Shown piece after piece: positions 1 to 12,896 of a stretch of 64,000 bases of DNA. The DNA is taken from positions 3,032,254-3,096,253 of the forward strand of contig JAJEKV010000052.1 of assembly GCA_021234155.1 (NCBI GenBank). Reading direction: 5' to 3'. A program made the translations under genes and the position numbers. This stretch comes from Isoetes taiwanensis. Taxonomy: Eukaryota > Streptophyta > Lycopodiopsida > Isoetales > Isoetaceae. The notes below the pieces were generated by a model. The model had not been told where the DNA came from and did not search any database. It saw only the letters and a program-made list of their open reading frames with translations. How positions within the stretch are numbered: the stretch's first letter is position 1; every line of letters begins with the position of its first letter.

Positions 1-78
1 ACACTCATTGTTTAGATTTGACTTGATGGTTGTCACACTCGTTGTTTAGATTTGACTTGATGATTGTCTATTTTTCAG
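1..78 (+). repeat. Tandem 35-bp repeat in intron, ending at a splice acceptor
   Basis: Two near-identical copies of a 35-bp unit (core GTTTAGATTTGACTTGATG) end in a pyrimidine run plus CAG at 76-78. This is the 3' part of an intron just before the ParB exon of element A. Confidence 0.6.
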
Positions 79-427
79 GAGGAGGGTGACATGGAGCAAT
101 CCAGAGGATTTAAAGGGCAAGAAATTTTACATTATTTCTGGCAACCACAGTATTTGCGCGGCACAATTCCTTTGTTCGGTCGTCGGCCAGTTGGAGCAGC
201 AACTAGAATTTGCTAAAGTATATGCTAGAAGAAGATCGAGAGTGCTCAACGGAAATCTTACAGACAAGGAATATATAGAGTTGAGTATTCAATGCAACGA
301 AGTAATTGCAAACACCGTCTACAGAGAGCCACTGATTGAAAAACTGCAACAACTTCATCATCAGCACAAGGCTTATGGCTGTCCTCCACAAGGACCGATA
401 GGGACGGCTACAACTTCAGCTTGGAAG
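79..427 (+). pseudogene. Element A ParB/sulfiredoxin-like domain exon of the methyltransferase gene
   Basis: The exon runs from the acceptor CAG at 76-78 to a donor at 428 (AAG|GTATTT). Its reading frame holds FYIISGNHSICAAQF, which matches the ParB/sulfiredoxin pattern of an aliphatic strand, then G-x-H-[RS] and an Ala-rich helix. It aligns with the element B exon, which has YFVLGGTHSFKARRQL at the same place, followed in both by a hydrophobic strand and an L/I-S-x-x-x-N helix. ParB-like domains bind or hydrolyse nucleotides and are often fused to phage and bacterial DNA methyltransferases. Whether this one binds CTP or DNA cannot be seen. The exon itself is open; it is called a pseudogene because its downstream partner at 13,492-15,521 has frameshifts. 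Confidence 0.65.
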
Positions 428-491
428 GTATTTATTCATTTTCTACTCGCCAACATCGCGGCCGCGATCTTGATGACCTTTGCTTCTGCAG
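428..491 (+). other. 64-bp intron containing the element A palindrome
   Basis: A GT...CAG intron by inspection, phase 0, with the 14-bp perfect palindrome ATCGCGGCCGCGAT at 455-468. Element B has a 62-bp intron at 24,412-24,473 holding its own 14-bp palindrome, so the placement is parallel in the two elements. Confidence 0.6.
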
Positions 492-557
492 GATTTCCAT
501 GAAATTGCAACGACCACTTTGAAAGTGCAGGAGCTTAACACTAGACCTGTCCCATGA
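492..557 (+). pseudogene. Short element A exon after the ParB domain
   Basis: After the acceptor at 489-491 the frame stays open in phase (DFHEIATTTLKVQEL...) and reaches TGA at 555-557. It is either a small exon whose donor was not identified or a premature end. The stretch corresponds to the region between the ParB and methyltransferase domains in element B. No function is assigned. Confidence 0.4.
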
Positions 558-1150
558 TGGACCATTAAAGGGCATTTTGAAGGTTTACAAAAAAAATCAT
601 ATAAAATCAAGGGCACAAAAACTGGCCAAAGCCTTTCTAGTTATGGTTCACATAAAAAATACACAAAAATATATCAGCTCCCGTTCTTGTGAGTTATGCA
701 CTAGCAAACCCAAGGGGGTCAAGTACCAAAAGCTTCATGTTCACACAAAGTAAAACTGTCTTAACGAAAAGATTTTTTTGATTTTTTTGGCTATAATGTG
801 ATTTTTCTACACGAGATATAGCATCTCAATCCGAAGTCTGTGAAGGAAGATATAGCCATTCAAACATGACAGGGTCAGAACTGTCTTCTGCTTTCTGAGA
901 ACCAGTACTGGTTCCTAGAAAGCAGTTGTGGTATAAAAACAAGAACTTTTGGAAGGAGATAAATTTTGAGGTCAAATTTGGCATATAAGTAGTTCACGAG
1001 GTCCTCCATTCTAGAAAAATGTTTGTTGAGTTTGAATTTGATATTTTGACTTTTACTTCTAGTTTTAATTTTAGGGAATTTATACAAATGGGTAACATTG
1101 ATACATATGACTCTAGGTTGTCCTCCAAAAAATCACATTATGAAAGTTTA
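558..1150. other. AT-rich intron-like DNA of element A
   Basis: No gene recognised. A/T-rich sequence between the small exon and the first Helitron insertion, probably part of element A's enlarged intron. Confidence 0.4.
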
Positions 1151-3036
1151 TCTTATATTATAAAGTTTTAGCGTATGTCTTGCATCAAACCCTAATTTAG
1201 ATAGTTGAGATCGTCTGATTGCATTTGAAGGCCGAGATTTATCGCACAACTTCCCACCACCATGATTGGCCATGCTCTGATCTCTTAAGAGGAAAGGGAA
1301 AATGACAGAGAAAAGGGCAAAGTGAGAGGCAAAAAGGCATGGGTAAAAGGGAAAGACGGAGAAGGAAAAAGGAAAGGGAAAAGAGCACGAAAAAGGGAAA
1401 GAAAAAGAAAGGGAGAAAAAGGAAGGAAAAAAAGACACTATGAAAAGGAAAAGGGGGAAACGGTGAGGACAGAATAAGGGAAAAGAAAAGGGGAAGGGAA
1501 GAAAAGGAAGAAAAAAGGGGCAACGGAAAAAATGTGAAGACGAAAAGGGTGACGGAAGGGAAAAAGGGGAAGATAAGAATGGTGGAGAGGGAAAAAAGGG
1601 CATGGAAAAATAGAAAGGGAAGGAAAAAGGAGGCGAAAAAGGGAAAAGGGCATGAGGAAAAGGGAGAGGGAAATGAGAGAGGAAGGAGAAAGTGGCATGA
1701 GAAGAGGAAAAGGGTGAGGAAAGAAAAAAAAAGAAAGAAAAAAAAGAGATGGAAAAAGGGAAAAGGGAAAGTTTAAACGCTAAAAAGAGAATGGAAAAAC
1801 ATGCAATAGGAAAAGAGGAAAAGGGAAAAGGGGAAGAGGGTGGGAAAAGGAGGAAAAAGGGCATGTGAAAAAGGTGGAAAAAATGGAATGCAAAAAAGGT
1901 GTGGGAAAATGGAAAGGAAAAGAGAGAAGGAAAAAAAAGGGTGGAAAGGAAAGCGGAAAAGGGCATGGAAAAAGAGAAAAGGATGAAAAAAAGAAGGAAA
2001 AGGAAAAAGGAAATGGGAGGCGAAAAGGGAAAGGGGAAAGAAAAAAGAACACGAGGAATAAGGAGGGAAAATGAAAAAGAGGAAGGGAAAAAAGGGCAAC
2101 TGGAAAAAAAACTGGAAGAGGGAAAGGGTGAGGAAAGGGTAAAAATAAAGGGAAAAAGAGCATGGGGAAAGGGAAAAGAAAAAGAAAAAAGGGGAATAGG
2201 GACGGGAAAAAGGGGAAGAGGGTAAGGAAAGGCGGAAGAAAAGGCAAGTAAAAAAAAGTGGAAAAAAGGGAATGGAAAAATATATGGGAAAAAGGGAAAA
2301 GGAAAAAGGAAAGAGAAAGGGAAAGGGAAAGGGAAAGGGAAAGGGAAAGGGAAAGAGAAAAGGAAAGGGGGAAGGAAAGAGGAAAAGGGCACGGGAAAAA
2401 TGGAAAGGGTGGGGAAATGATGAAAAAAGAAGGAAAGGGAAAAGGAAAAAGGGAGGCGGAAAGGGGGGAAGGAAAGGAAAAAAGACATGAGAAAAAAAGA
2501 GACATGAGATAAAGAAGAAGAGGGTGAGGAGAGGAAGAAAAACATAAAAAAAAAAAGGTGGGGAAAAGGGAATGCAAAAAGGGCATGAGAAAAGGGAAGG
2601 GAAAAGAGAAAAGCAAAAGGAATGGGAAAAGGAAAGGGAAAAAAGATCATGAGAAAAATGGGAAGGGTGGAGAAAGGTGAAAAGGGAAGGAAAAAAGCCG
2701 TCAAAAAAAGGGAAAGGGAAAGGGAAAAATGAGAAGGAGAAAAGGAAGAAAAAGAGGAGGGAGAAGAGGGTAAAAAAAAGAGAGAGAAGGAGAAAAGTAA
2801 ATGTGCAGGGAAAATAAGAAAAGGGAAAAAAGAAAGTGTGTAAGAAAATGAGGAAAAAAGGATATGCAGGATAGAGCAAAGGGAAGGTTATCAAATGTAC
2901 AAAAACCTCTTATAGCCTAGCAATGATGGACTTGGTTTCTATTATATTAGATGTATAAAAATGAGTCTGAGCTGAATAGGTTTCCATCCACAAATGTTCC
3001 CAACATTTGCCCAGCAACGCTGGGCACCATTACTAG
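1151..3036 (+). mobile_element. Helitron H1, non-autonomous, with long polypurine tract
   Basis: Begins A|TCTTATATTATAAAGTTTTA and ends with a 7-bp-stem hairpin GCCCAGCAACGCTGGGC (3,009-3,025), a short spacer, then CTAG|T at 3,033-3,036. TC at the 5' end, a subterminal hairpin, CTRR at the 3' end and insertion between A and T are the Helitron hallmarks. No Rep/helicase gene is present, so it is non-autonomous. The same 5' sequence recurs at 8,375, 28,140 (minus), 43,072 (minus) and 49,429, and the same hairpin ends recur at 8,374, 12,896, 25,209 and 52,302, so this is one local family. About 85% of this copy is a purine tract. Confidence 0.85.
1262..2890 (+). repeat. 1.6-kb polypurine (GA-rich) tract
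   Basis: Almost every base on the plus strand is G or A, with scattered T and C. It includes a (GGGAAA)n block near 2,310-2,360. The long ORFs that can be read through it on both strands (Phe/Pro/Ser-rich or Lys/Gly/Glu-rich) are composition artefacts. It starts about 110 bp inside the Helitron 5' end, as does the tract in the minus-strand copy at 42,310-42,960. Confidence 0.9.
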
Positions 3037-4383
3037 TAAGAATATGAAACCAATGCAAAAACAAGCTCGTGAAAAGAGTAAAAGACATGGTAAATAAAAA
3101 TCAAAAACGATTTCTGTACCTGCCCATTACTGGTCCATAGTCCATTTAAAAATCAATAATATACTTATGTTAGTCCATCTCACGCTCAGTTTTGGGACAT
3201 GAGTACCTCCTGAACCACTTTGTTCACAAAAAATATCTGTTGGTCATTATCTTGAGGATTGTATTAAAATAAATAGCATCAATTATATTATGTCTTCCAT
3301 GTTTATTCTAGATTTGTGCCTTAAAGGTGTGACTTTACAAAATCACATCCTCGAAGTATCTCATATCAAGAAACAAATGCAAAAAGAACCAAGGAAAAAT
3401 ATGAAAAACTTTTTCTATAAAACATCAAGATAGACTGCTATCTGCAGTCCAATTGCAGACCATCATTGGTCCAAATGATTGAAAGTTTAAAAATCAATAA
3501 TGGCATCACTTTAATCAATTTTGATCTCAACTTTCGCATATAGTTTACTTGTATGATTCTCTGTAGGAGAAAATTAGTTGACTATGTGAGCTTGCGTAAT
3601 TTAAGGGTCAGATTGAAGCACAAAGAATTGAGAATTTATGAGGTACTTATGACCAATTGAACCTACATGGACCTCCACTTACACCTTTCAAAAATCATGT
3701 GATCGAAGCTAAAAAGCCATAGTATCATTCTATGGGGCAAAATGGATAAGGCTAGTGAGAGATATATGCTCTATACAATTGGTCTCATGGACCATAAATC
3801 GTGATGCATGCTTATATAAATTAAAACCTTCGAAATAACATGTTACTTTAACATGCAACTAGAGATTTATATTGCCAAGAAAGGTATGCATCCATGAAAA
3901 ATATAATATACATGAAAGATAACCTACATGTAACATTATTCTACTTAGATAACAATGCTTTATAGCAGCAACACAGATATAAAGTTTATGCTAGTAAGAA
4001 ATAAACAGATTTCTTTGTATTTTTTTTTCAATAAGGACATACAACCTATATAAGAGACCTCCATATAAGTCAATGTTCACATTTTCAACTATTTTATAGG
4101 CTTATATGGGGAAAGATAGTGTCTCTTCCATGAACTAAAGAACCATACATATAATGTCATATGGTCTAATTACATATTGCCATGGCTAAACTTCACAACA
4201 TTCACTTAATTCATCAATAAACATCACTAAATATGACCATTGTGGAGTTTTGGAGCTATAATTGTGGAGTTAACTCAACATTTATACTCTAATGTGTTAA
4301 TCCTGCAGCTGTACATCATGTTTTAATCCCAAAAATTGCATAGTTACACTCTAGTTACCCTATATGTAAGTTGATAAGAGTTA
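3037..4383. other. AT-rich unassigned DNA between Helitrons
   Basis: About 1.35 kb with no ORF of interest and no recognisable domain. Most simply read as element A intron DNA left between two Helitron insertions. Confidence 0.35.
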
Positions 4384-4814
4384 TCTACTTACTTAAAAAG
4401 TTTTTGGGGGTTTTTGCTGATGCCGGTGTCCCCTTTCCGGCCGCCGGATGTTACGCTTTTTCCGGCCATGTAACGCTTTTTCCGGCGTTTTATCTTCATA
4501 TTTTATTTTTTGTGGCATCGTATTTCTTTTCCGGCTGAAGAGGCACTCGGGTTAGGGTTTTCACAACGCTTCCTTCTATTCTCTTTTCAGTTTGCATAGC
4601 TTCGGCTTCATTGTTACAGGTTTAATTCATTGTGGTAGATAGGGAAAGGATCGGAGGGAGCTTAGAGCAAGAGGAATCGCTGTAGAAAGGAAGAGGGATG
4701 CATTCGAGTGTATCAGAGGGAGCTTGGAGCTGATGCAATCGCTGGAGTGACTTGGAGACGGTGCCATTACTTTCGACAGTTCTTGCCACATTTTTTGTTA
4801 TTGTATTTTCTCTC

Positions 4815-5110
4815 TTCCGATCCATTTCCCCACCATTTTTTTTGTCTTATTTATGTCTTTTTTTTGCTCATTCTATCTTCAGGAGAGTACCTCCATTCCG
4901 ATTTAGTTTCCAAGGATAGCATCAAAGATTTTGGCGGCTTATTCTGTCTTCAGAGGGTTAGTTCCGACCCATTTCTCCACCATTTTTTTTGTTTTACTTA
5001 TATTTTTTTTTGCTCATTCTATCTTCAGGAGGAGTACCTCCATTCCGATTTAGGATTCAAAGGGATAGCATCAAAGGGCAGCTTATTCTGTCTTCAGAGG
5101 GTCGGTTTTA
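4815..5110 (+). repeat. Tandem duplication of a ~147-bp exon-plus-intron-like unit
   Basis: Two copies run head to tail from about 4,819 and 4,966. Each has a T-rich tract ending in TTCAG, then AGTACCTCCATTCCGATTTAG and a CTGTCTTCAGAGGGT segment. The pattern of pyrimidine tract, CAG and GC-richer segment looks like a duplicated intron/exon pair. It lies in the interior of Helitron H2a. No protein family recognised. Confidence 0.5.
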
Positions 5111-5183
5111 AACTAACATAGTTTTTTTAATTCGGGGAATCACCATCTTCTTTGTGCTTGGAACCGCAACAAAACATGTGACT

Positions 5184-8100
5184 ATTCTATTCTATTCTAT
5201 TCTATTCTTCTATAAAAACATGTATTGTTTTTGTGCATTCTTATCAAAACGGGTGCCTCCAACTGTGGATCCCTTTTTATCAGGTTTTCCAGGGCAGGCA
5301 ACTCCAGTCATGTTCCCGGGTTCACTCTTGATCAGGTTTTCCAGGGAAGGCAATAAAGGTACAGTGTACTACACATTTCCAAAAGTATAGTTGAACCCAC
5401 GCCTCTATTGCTGCCTATTTCTTTCTCAAGCTGTTTGCTTTCGTTTTGTTGTTGCTTAAGTTTACTAAATCAGAGGAAGCTTCAGTGTTTGGGATGCTAT
5501 AACAGGGGATAAGCTACACTGATTTGAGCACAAACACATAGTTCGGACCTGTGCATTTTCTGAGGCCCATATTTTCTCTCTTCTTCTGTTGTAGCATATG
5601 GTTTCTGGTTTCTTGGAACTGCATTCAAAATTTTGTATTCTAATTATGAGATGTCCTGCTACAGAGCTCTACATTATTATGACTGACTGGGGCGCAGAGA
5701 AAGTCCTTCGGATATTTCATTTAGAGCGTCCAGATGCCTTTGGGCATTCGATTTGGGCGAACAGATAGTTCAAAAGTGTATGTCGATGCTCTTGCGAAAC
5801 AGGTACTTAAAGGAGCTTCTGTGAAATGTACCTGTGTCAATCCAGTAAAAAATCCTCACATTTACTATATGCATCTTGATTTTTCGGGGAAATGGTGAAA
5901 AGACGAAAACAAGATTGTATTTCCTGATGCCTCTTTTGGTGAAGAAGACTTTGAACAAACTATGTAAGTAATTTGTTTATTCTGTTCTTGTATGCATATC
6001 AACTAGAAATCAACTTATAGTTACAAACTACATAGAGGTTACCAAATGCATTTGTTGGGTTATCAATCACTCAAAATTTAATCTAGGCATAAATTCTTTT
6101 GATGGCATTCTAAATGGGGTCTTCAGCTGAGTTAATACAGGCATGATGACTATCCTAAAGTGCATCTTACTCTTATTAAACCGGCCCAAGCTGAATTCTT
6201 TTAAAGATGTCTATGTGTTTATAGGCTGCAAACTTGATGTTGTTTCACTGGTGCGCAGTTCTATTGTTTCAGTTTCTATGATGCTACATTTTGCATACCA
6301 GACACCAGAGTGTTGTTTCTCCACTATCCTTTCCTTTGCATAACTTTGGTCTGCTGGAAGAATCTATATGAGTGCCACTGTTCATTTAAGAGTTGATTTG
6401 TAATTTTTAACATCCTAATTTGTAAGTAGAACATTTGTATTCACTCCAGGATTTCAAGTGCGGTTTTTTTTTTCAACTTGGTCTTTGATTGCTTGATGTA
6501 GGACAGACGGCCAGAAGGCAATCATGTTTACTGCCTATAGATACAAAAAGAGAAGGTTTTGAGGAGTTAGTGGCACAAAGTGACTTTTGTCTAGCAAGCT
6601 GCTCAAGGCCACTATAGATTGCACCAGACGATGCAAGATGAGGCGCAGCAACATTCAATCAGGGTTTTTTTATTTTTGTTTGTTCTTATTGACAGCGAAG
6701 TTGGAGTTATTTCCTTAAAATCACATACATGCAGGTTGAAACCCTTGCTTTAAATTAAGTTGCCAAATTAAGAGCTTTTTGCCAAATTAAGTTGAACTTT
6801 GATGTCCTTTGTTTTTCCTTTGTTTGAATGCATCTCCATTTTGCTTACTGTTATGGGTTTTTGCAGAGGTACTCCAATTAAGAATGAAGAAAGAAAGAAA
6901 TTGCTCCACCAAAATCTACAAAGGGGACTGCTGGCCTTTGTAAGATACAAGCTTGATGTTGTACTCTTACTGCACATCAAGCAATTTAACATTTTGGTGG
7001 AGTGGGCTACTGTCATTTTTAAGTTAAAAGGTTTGGCTGGAGAACATATAAAAAGAGGAGGAGAGAATTTAAACAGATCCAGAGCCATTAAGAATTTCAG
7101 GAACTAGCTAGATTAGTCACAAATCAACGAGCATATAAAAGGAGGACGAGAGAATTTGAACAGACCTAGAGCCATTTGGTAAGCATTCTTTGTCTCACTA
7201 ACTTTGTGCTTATACTAGAAGCAATCTCACGGAAGAGTTTATATCCTAACCATAAGTTTTATGTATTGGCATTTTGATTGGTGTAATGTGTATGTTGTAG
7301 ATCTATTTTCTCTGCTTTAGTATCAGCTTGGCTAACCACCCTTTTGCCTGTAATACTTATACTGGACCAGATTAAGGGGAATATCTCCTTTGGTTGATTA
7401 ATTTGATCTAGGATACCAAGCAAGAATGGTTTGCCTTATAATCATGGGAGCTTTGTCATACAATGCATAAAGAGATGACCTATACATTGTCGAAAATGCA
7501 AAGGTCTTTTGGGTATGATGACGGTTGAAAATGTCGGCATTCATGTCATTGCAGTAGAGGCTGGTACAGGTCAGATACTTTGGGTTGCAGATGCTGGAGA
7601 TTAACAGATCGGCTGAATAGAAAATAGAAACAGATCTGAAGTTAGTGAATAGAAAATAGAAACAGATCTGAAGTTAAGTAATAGCTACCCAGGCGGCGCC
7701 GCCCAAAAATTCAGCAGGCTGTCAACAGAGGATTTTGTGTTTTAAAATTTCGTTTAAAAGGGCGAAATTTCATGATGGTTTTCTTAAAAATCCTTCTTTG
7801 GACGGGGAACGGGAGTAGAGAGTACTGCTGTATATGTGGCTTGCAAGTTCTGTGTCGAGTAAGAAGGGTTTCAAGCCTTCACACTACAAGGCATATTATG
7901 TAAAAACACCCTTTTCACTAACAAAACAATTCTGTTTTGAAAGCTTTCATCCTGCTAATGGCCAGTGGAAAAAACTTTGCTACAGCCATTGAAATCTCTG
8001 AACTGCTGTCAGGGAGATAAATAATGCAGGATCAATGAAAGCAGGTGTAAGTTTGTTGGAGGAGTTTTCCAAGATATGGTATCTACATGTATGAAGATTC

Positions 8101-8255
8101 CGAAGTGCACAAAGTATTCCTGTTTTATTTTTACTCAAGGTACATTTATGTCTTGGCTATCTGGGATACGATGCCACTTGCAACATAGACATGCTGATTT
8201 AGATTGCATCATTGATGGTTTCTACACCGATTGAAGGAATAGAATAGAATAGAAG
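5184..8255. repeat. Inverted ATTCT/AGAAT pentamer runs
   Basis: A (TATTC)n run near 5,184-5,208 is mirrored by a (GAATA)n run near 8,233-8,253 in the same Helitron. They could pair over about 3 kb or be independent microsatellites. Between them lie unrecognised ORF scraps, such as one near 5,740-5,960 and one at 6,799-7,107; neither shows a known domain. Confidence 0.3.
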
Positions 8256-8374
8256 GCCCCTATAAAGATTGTTGTGATGTGGGTTCTTGAAGGTTGATCA
8301 AGGAAAAGGTTAGATGCCAAGAAAAAACACAAGTCAGGACATTAGCCCGGCAACGCCGGGCACACGTTTACTAG

Positions 8375-11300
8375 TCCTTTATTATAAAGTTTTAGTGTAT
8401 GTCGTGCATAAAACCCTAAAACTTTCGATGACCCAGATTTGATGAAATCAATGGAAGAGATGATGCCACGTAAGATTCTAGGGTTTTTTTTGGCTAGGGT
8501 TAGCGAGGGCACCTACGAGCTAGGGCGGCAGTAGCACCTTCGAGCTGCTAGCTCCTCCTCCAGTAAGCAAAGCACGTATCTATAGATGCAACAGCGTAAG
8601 AAAGAAAGAAGAAGCAGAGCCGCTTCCGGCTATGGCGGCATTCAGAAGAAACAAGAAGCCGATTCCGGCTATGTGGGTATTTAGAAGAAGGAAGAAGCAG
8701 CTTCTGGCTATGTCGGCATTTAGCAGTCAAGTATATGATTTAACGCCATCAAAAGCAATATATGGATGGGCTGTATTTATTCACTTCCGGAACCAGTAGG
8801 CTCATATGAGCAATATGACGACGTTGCTCTTTAGGTAAGAACATCCACATATACACATAGGAAATCTTGCATCATAACGGTCCATAATATTATTTGTTTG
8901 CAGAATCTGTAGCAGGGGACTTCAAGCAAGGAGCATCACAGTAGTAAACGGTGTAAGTGGATGAAAATGATGCCATTTCTGCCAGTTCAAGCAAGGCCAT
9001 ACCATCCATTCCTTCTTTAGAACTAAGGTGCTGTCAATGAAGATCAAAGCCCTTTAGATATTCGCCACCCATTCTTGCTGGCAAGGTACTTTTCTTCACA
9101 AGCTGAAGACAAAGCATTGCATTTGATCTAGAAATGGTGCATGGCATGATTGCTGGGTATCGAGTGCTGCAAGAGGTGCATGGCACGGTTGCTGCAAGGC
9201 TTCTTTTTTATTGAGCAAACAAAATTTTGCCAACTCTACCTACAATTTACTTGAGGTGCATCTTTTAATCCCTTGCCTTTTAGGATCTTCATCTGTTTGT
9301 TTGTTGTAGATATTTCTCCAGGGCACCATGTATATGCAATACTGCGGCACACTCCCAGATAGTGAGATAATCTGTTTGCTTTGCATGGTTTTTAAGCCAT
9401 TAACAAATAATCTTGAAGCTCTTCTTTTGCAGGTTTAACAAGCTTATGCAATGGCAAGGCTCTAATGGAGAAGACCAGTAACTTTTCCTTTTAAGCATTT
9501 TGCAGCTCACAACACCCAATCAATGCCTATGATATTAGAGATGATTATGATTATGGACGTTTGATAGAATTTGCAAATCTGAAGGTTTTAATCTACCTAC
9601 GATACCCATTCAAGTAACAATCAGCTGGATGTCTTCGTTTATGATTTGAGCAATCTAATACGAGATCTTGAACAGTATGTTTTCTTTTGCAGATTTTACC
9701 ATATTGTGATGATATATGACTGCCAAAACATCAAAGATAAATTAACATCTTGATGTTCAAACAAAATAAACTATAGCTCTGCCTCAACATTGCAGAAGGT
9801 CTCAGGTGGATTGGAAAGGTTTCTGCACATAAACCGTCCGCCGACATTGAGGTTTTGCCCAAGTAACATCGTGTTTGTGGTATCAAAGTATATTTTTGAA
9901 GTCCTTGATACTATTGCAAATTACTTTTAGTACAAGACTGCTGTACAACTCATCTAGGCAAGCATGCATATGGTGAAACTATCAATTTTTTTCTAAGCAG
10001 TAAGCCCTTTGACGTGCCTCTTATTTCCAAGCTGGTTTATTTCTAGAAGTTGGATCCATCCAATAATTCTTTATGGTCTGGAGCATGTCAAGGTAAGATT
10101 GCGTATCAACCATGTTAGCAGCACGTGAATGCCTTTTTGCATTTGTTTTATTCGTAATTTGCATTTTGATAAATTGCTTGATTTGTGATCCAGGTTGAAG
10201 GCTAAAGGAATTGTTTGAAGCCGGATGCTCTTCTACTGCTTGGCACAAGATAGCTCCAATTTGAGAACTATCAAATGCGCCATGTGGCAGGACCATACTA
10301 TGAGAATTTTGGGGAGGCAATGGCAAGTTGTAGGGTGTAGTTGATGCTGTGTAGGCTTGGATTGATGATAAACAATACTGTTTCTTCTGAAACCAATAGC
10401 TGCAGACAAATGTGTGGCCATTTGTTTGAAAATCCACCTAGAAACTTGGTTGTGCTCAAGAATACCTCATTGATTGTAATTATGATGCTCCCGGGAACTA
10501 CGATGGTGAACCTCCTCCTTTCTTATCTGTTCTAACCTGGTGACCATTTGGAAGCATGTTAAAAGAGAATGATAGTTTCATCCAATCCGTTCCTTGATTT
10601 TATATTTCATTAGCTGAGCTTTTGGATTTCCTCAAAATAAGCACATAATTTTAAACTTCTTGAGTAGTTGCGGGAAATTTCACATAGATCATTTCTAATA
10701 ACAAACGAAGCTTTTAAATGAGAGTCTTTTGCTTAGCCTTTTGTTTTAGTTTTAAGATGAGCAGACTAGGCACATGAGTGTTTTGCACTACTTAGCAATC
10801 GTGAATCCTTGGAGATGTACATACATGTTGTGTCCGGTAAAAATTCTTGACATTGCTTTGCTTTTGCCATCATCACTTTGTTGGTTGTAGGCATTTACTT
10901 TATTTATACAGCGCCACTTTGTCGATTGTACACTCATGTATAAGTGTTGGCCCATCGATGCTATATAGCCACTCGCAGATATGAAGGGATATGTAAAGGC
11001 TTCTTGGGTGAGGTGCAAAATTATTTCACAAAAATGAATTTGAGAATTTTACTCAGAAGAGGAAGTGGAGGCAGCTTTCTTACAGCTTTCTTGGCAGAAT
11101 ATGGCTTGGTATGTGCATAAAGTTCGTGTACCTTTGCTGAGAAGAAATGCCCAACTTGGAAGCTTCTGAACTGGCTTATGCTTATGCTTATGCTTATGCT
11201 TATGCAGGTTGCTTATGCTTATACTTTTTGATACTCAAGTGCCCAGAAAAAGGTATTAGGATATCAAATGCATTTTCTTTGAGATTTGCTTATGCTTGAT

Positions 11301-12896
11301 GCAACTCGAACTCAAAATAGACTTACCTCTACATCTGGACCACTTTGGCAAGAACCAATGCAATTGTGATGGTTGTGCTTGGTAAAGAACTTAAAAAACT
11401 GCATGTTGGTCATGGAATAATTTAAGGGCTAAACTTAGCTATTTGGCGATTTTTTAGCATATTTAAAAAAAAAAAATTGGCTAAAGTAAATGGAAAAAAT
11501 TGGAAAAAAAATAATAATTTTAGCTTAACTTTTTTCGGGACTGCACCAACCCTGGAGCTCTTTAGCCAAATGCTAGAAAGTAAGAGAGTGAAATTTTGTA
11601 TTGTTTAGCCAAACCATAGAAACTTTTAGAATGAATTTCGGGCTAGTTTAGCTAACATCATTGTAGTTTATATGAAATATATGATTAGTAGTTTAGTTTC
11701 TAGCATTATGAATTAATTTGAGTCCTAGACTTTGCTAGTTAACATTATTTTAGCATGTTTTCACAAAGAAAATGACTAAAATAAATGGAAACGATTGAAA
11801 AAAAGTATGTAATTTGGCTTAATATTTTCTGTTGGCCACACCATTGAAATTTTTGGGATGATATTTGGATTAGTTTAGCTAAATGCTAGAATGTATGAGA
11901 GGAAAAATGTGTAGAGTTTAGCTAAACCACAGAAAGTTTTGGGATTAATATCGAGCAAATTTAGCTAAAGTCATTCTGGCTAATAAGAAATATGCGATTA
12001 GTAATTTATTCCCTGATGTTGGTATACAACAGCTTACAGCTCTATTTGTCATTTATTATTGATTATTTTTTGCTACACGTGGTGAAATTTCAATGCCCAC
12101 ATATTTCTTAGATCCTTTACATGTTAAGTAAAATCACTACGTCAATTAGAATTATGATGAGATTGGTTGCTTCCCTATTTTTTGCCTGGTTAGGTTTTGA
12201 GGGGATGCATGTTTCAAGTTCCAACTAACCCTAGCAATGATTCCATTCTCAGCATAGCTTGATTCACGAACGAACGTTGAACGTTGAACGTTGGTTAGCT
12301 TGATGTAGCTCACGAATGTTGGGACAAATTTTTGTGGAAAATGCTTCCTTTATATACTTTCAACTTAGCAAAATGTTGTATTGAATGTTCATATAGAAAC
12401 AGAGAAAACATAGGTGGAAAGTATGCAAAGATGATATTCATTATCTAGGTCTACTATCAATGTCAGACTAATGTTACAAAGTACCTTAGTACCTAGATTT
12501 ATTAGCTAAGTGCCTAATATAGCATAAGAGCACTTTGCACATGATCATTACTTTTTCATACTCTCAAATCGAGATCCTAATATTGAGATGATTAATTGGC
12601 CTACAAGTCACCATAATATCTAATGTCGGTCATATTAAACTTGAAGTGAACAGCATACTGGGGAGAAGAATTTTAAGGCTTGCACAATCAAATAGTGCTA
12701 TTGCATAGTATGCATGTAAGACTGAGTAATATGATAACAAATGCTAGGAATTTGAGCTTCAAAATGACTAGAAGGGCCATGTCAGTTTACCTTGAGATTT
12801 CATAGGTGGTCAAAAAAGGCATCAAGAGGCCATCAAAGTGCAACATTTAGAATGATGAGTCTTACTTTTGCCCAGCAACGCTGGGCAATTTTCTAG
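8375..12896 (+). mobile_element. Helitron H2b, inserted directly after H2a (head-to-tail pair)
   Basis: The 5' end TCCTTTATTATAAAGTTTTAGTG starts at 8,375, the base after H2a's terminal CTAG. The 3' end is hairpin GCCCAGCAACGCTGGGC plus a spacer and CTAG|T at 12,893-12,896. No Rep/helicase gene was found. The 4.5-kb interior holds no protein I recognise. A 138-codon minus-strand ORF at 10,021-10,437 has no visible domain and is probably captured or random. A (CTTATG)n run lies near 11,175-11,205. Confidence 0.8.

Larger units (their letters stand above)
4384..8374 (+). mobile_element. Helitron H2a, 3' end clear, 5' end tentative
   Basis: The 3' end is clear: hairpin GCCCGGCAACGCCGGGC followed by CTAG at 8,371-8,374. 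The hairpin stem differs from H1 at paired positions (GCCCGGC versus GCCCAGC), so pairing is kept. The 5' end is proposed at 4,384, where A|TCTACTTACTTAAAAAGTTTTT resembles the family 5' end and base composition changes abruptly to a GC-rich block. The interior probably holds captured host fragments; none was identified with confidence. Confidence 0.5.

Noticed and set aside
1148..2894. Long Phe/Pro/Ser-rich and Lys/Gly/Glu-rich ORFs on both strands
   Set aside because: They exist only because a purine tract lacks stops in most frames. Overlapping frames are all open, with no domain and no codon signal.
10021..10437. 138-codon minus-strand ORF in Helitron H2b
   Set aside because: No recognisable domain or splice context and ordinary composition; kept only as a note under the Helitron.
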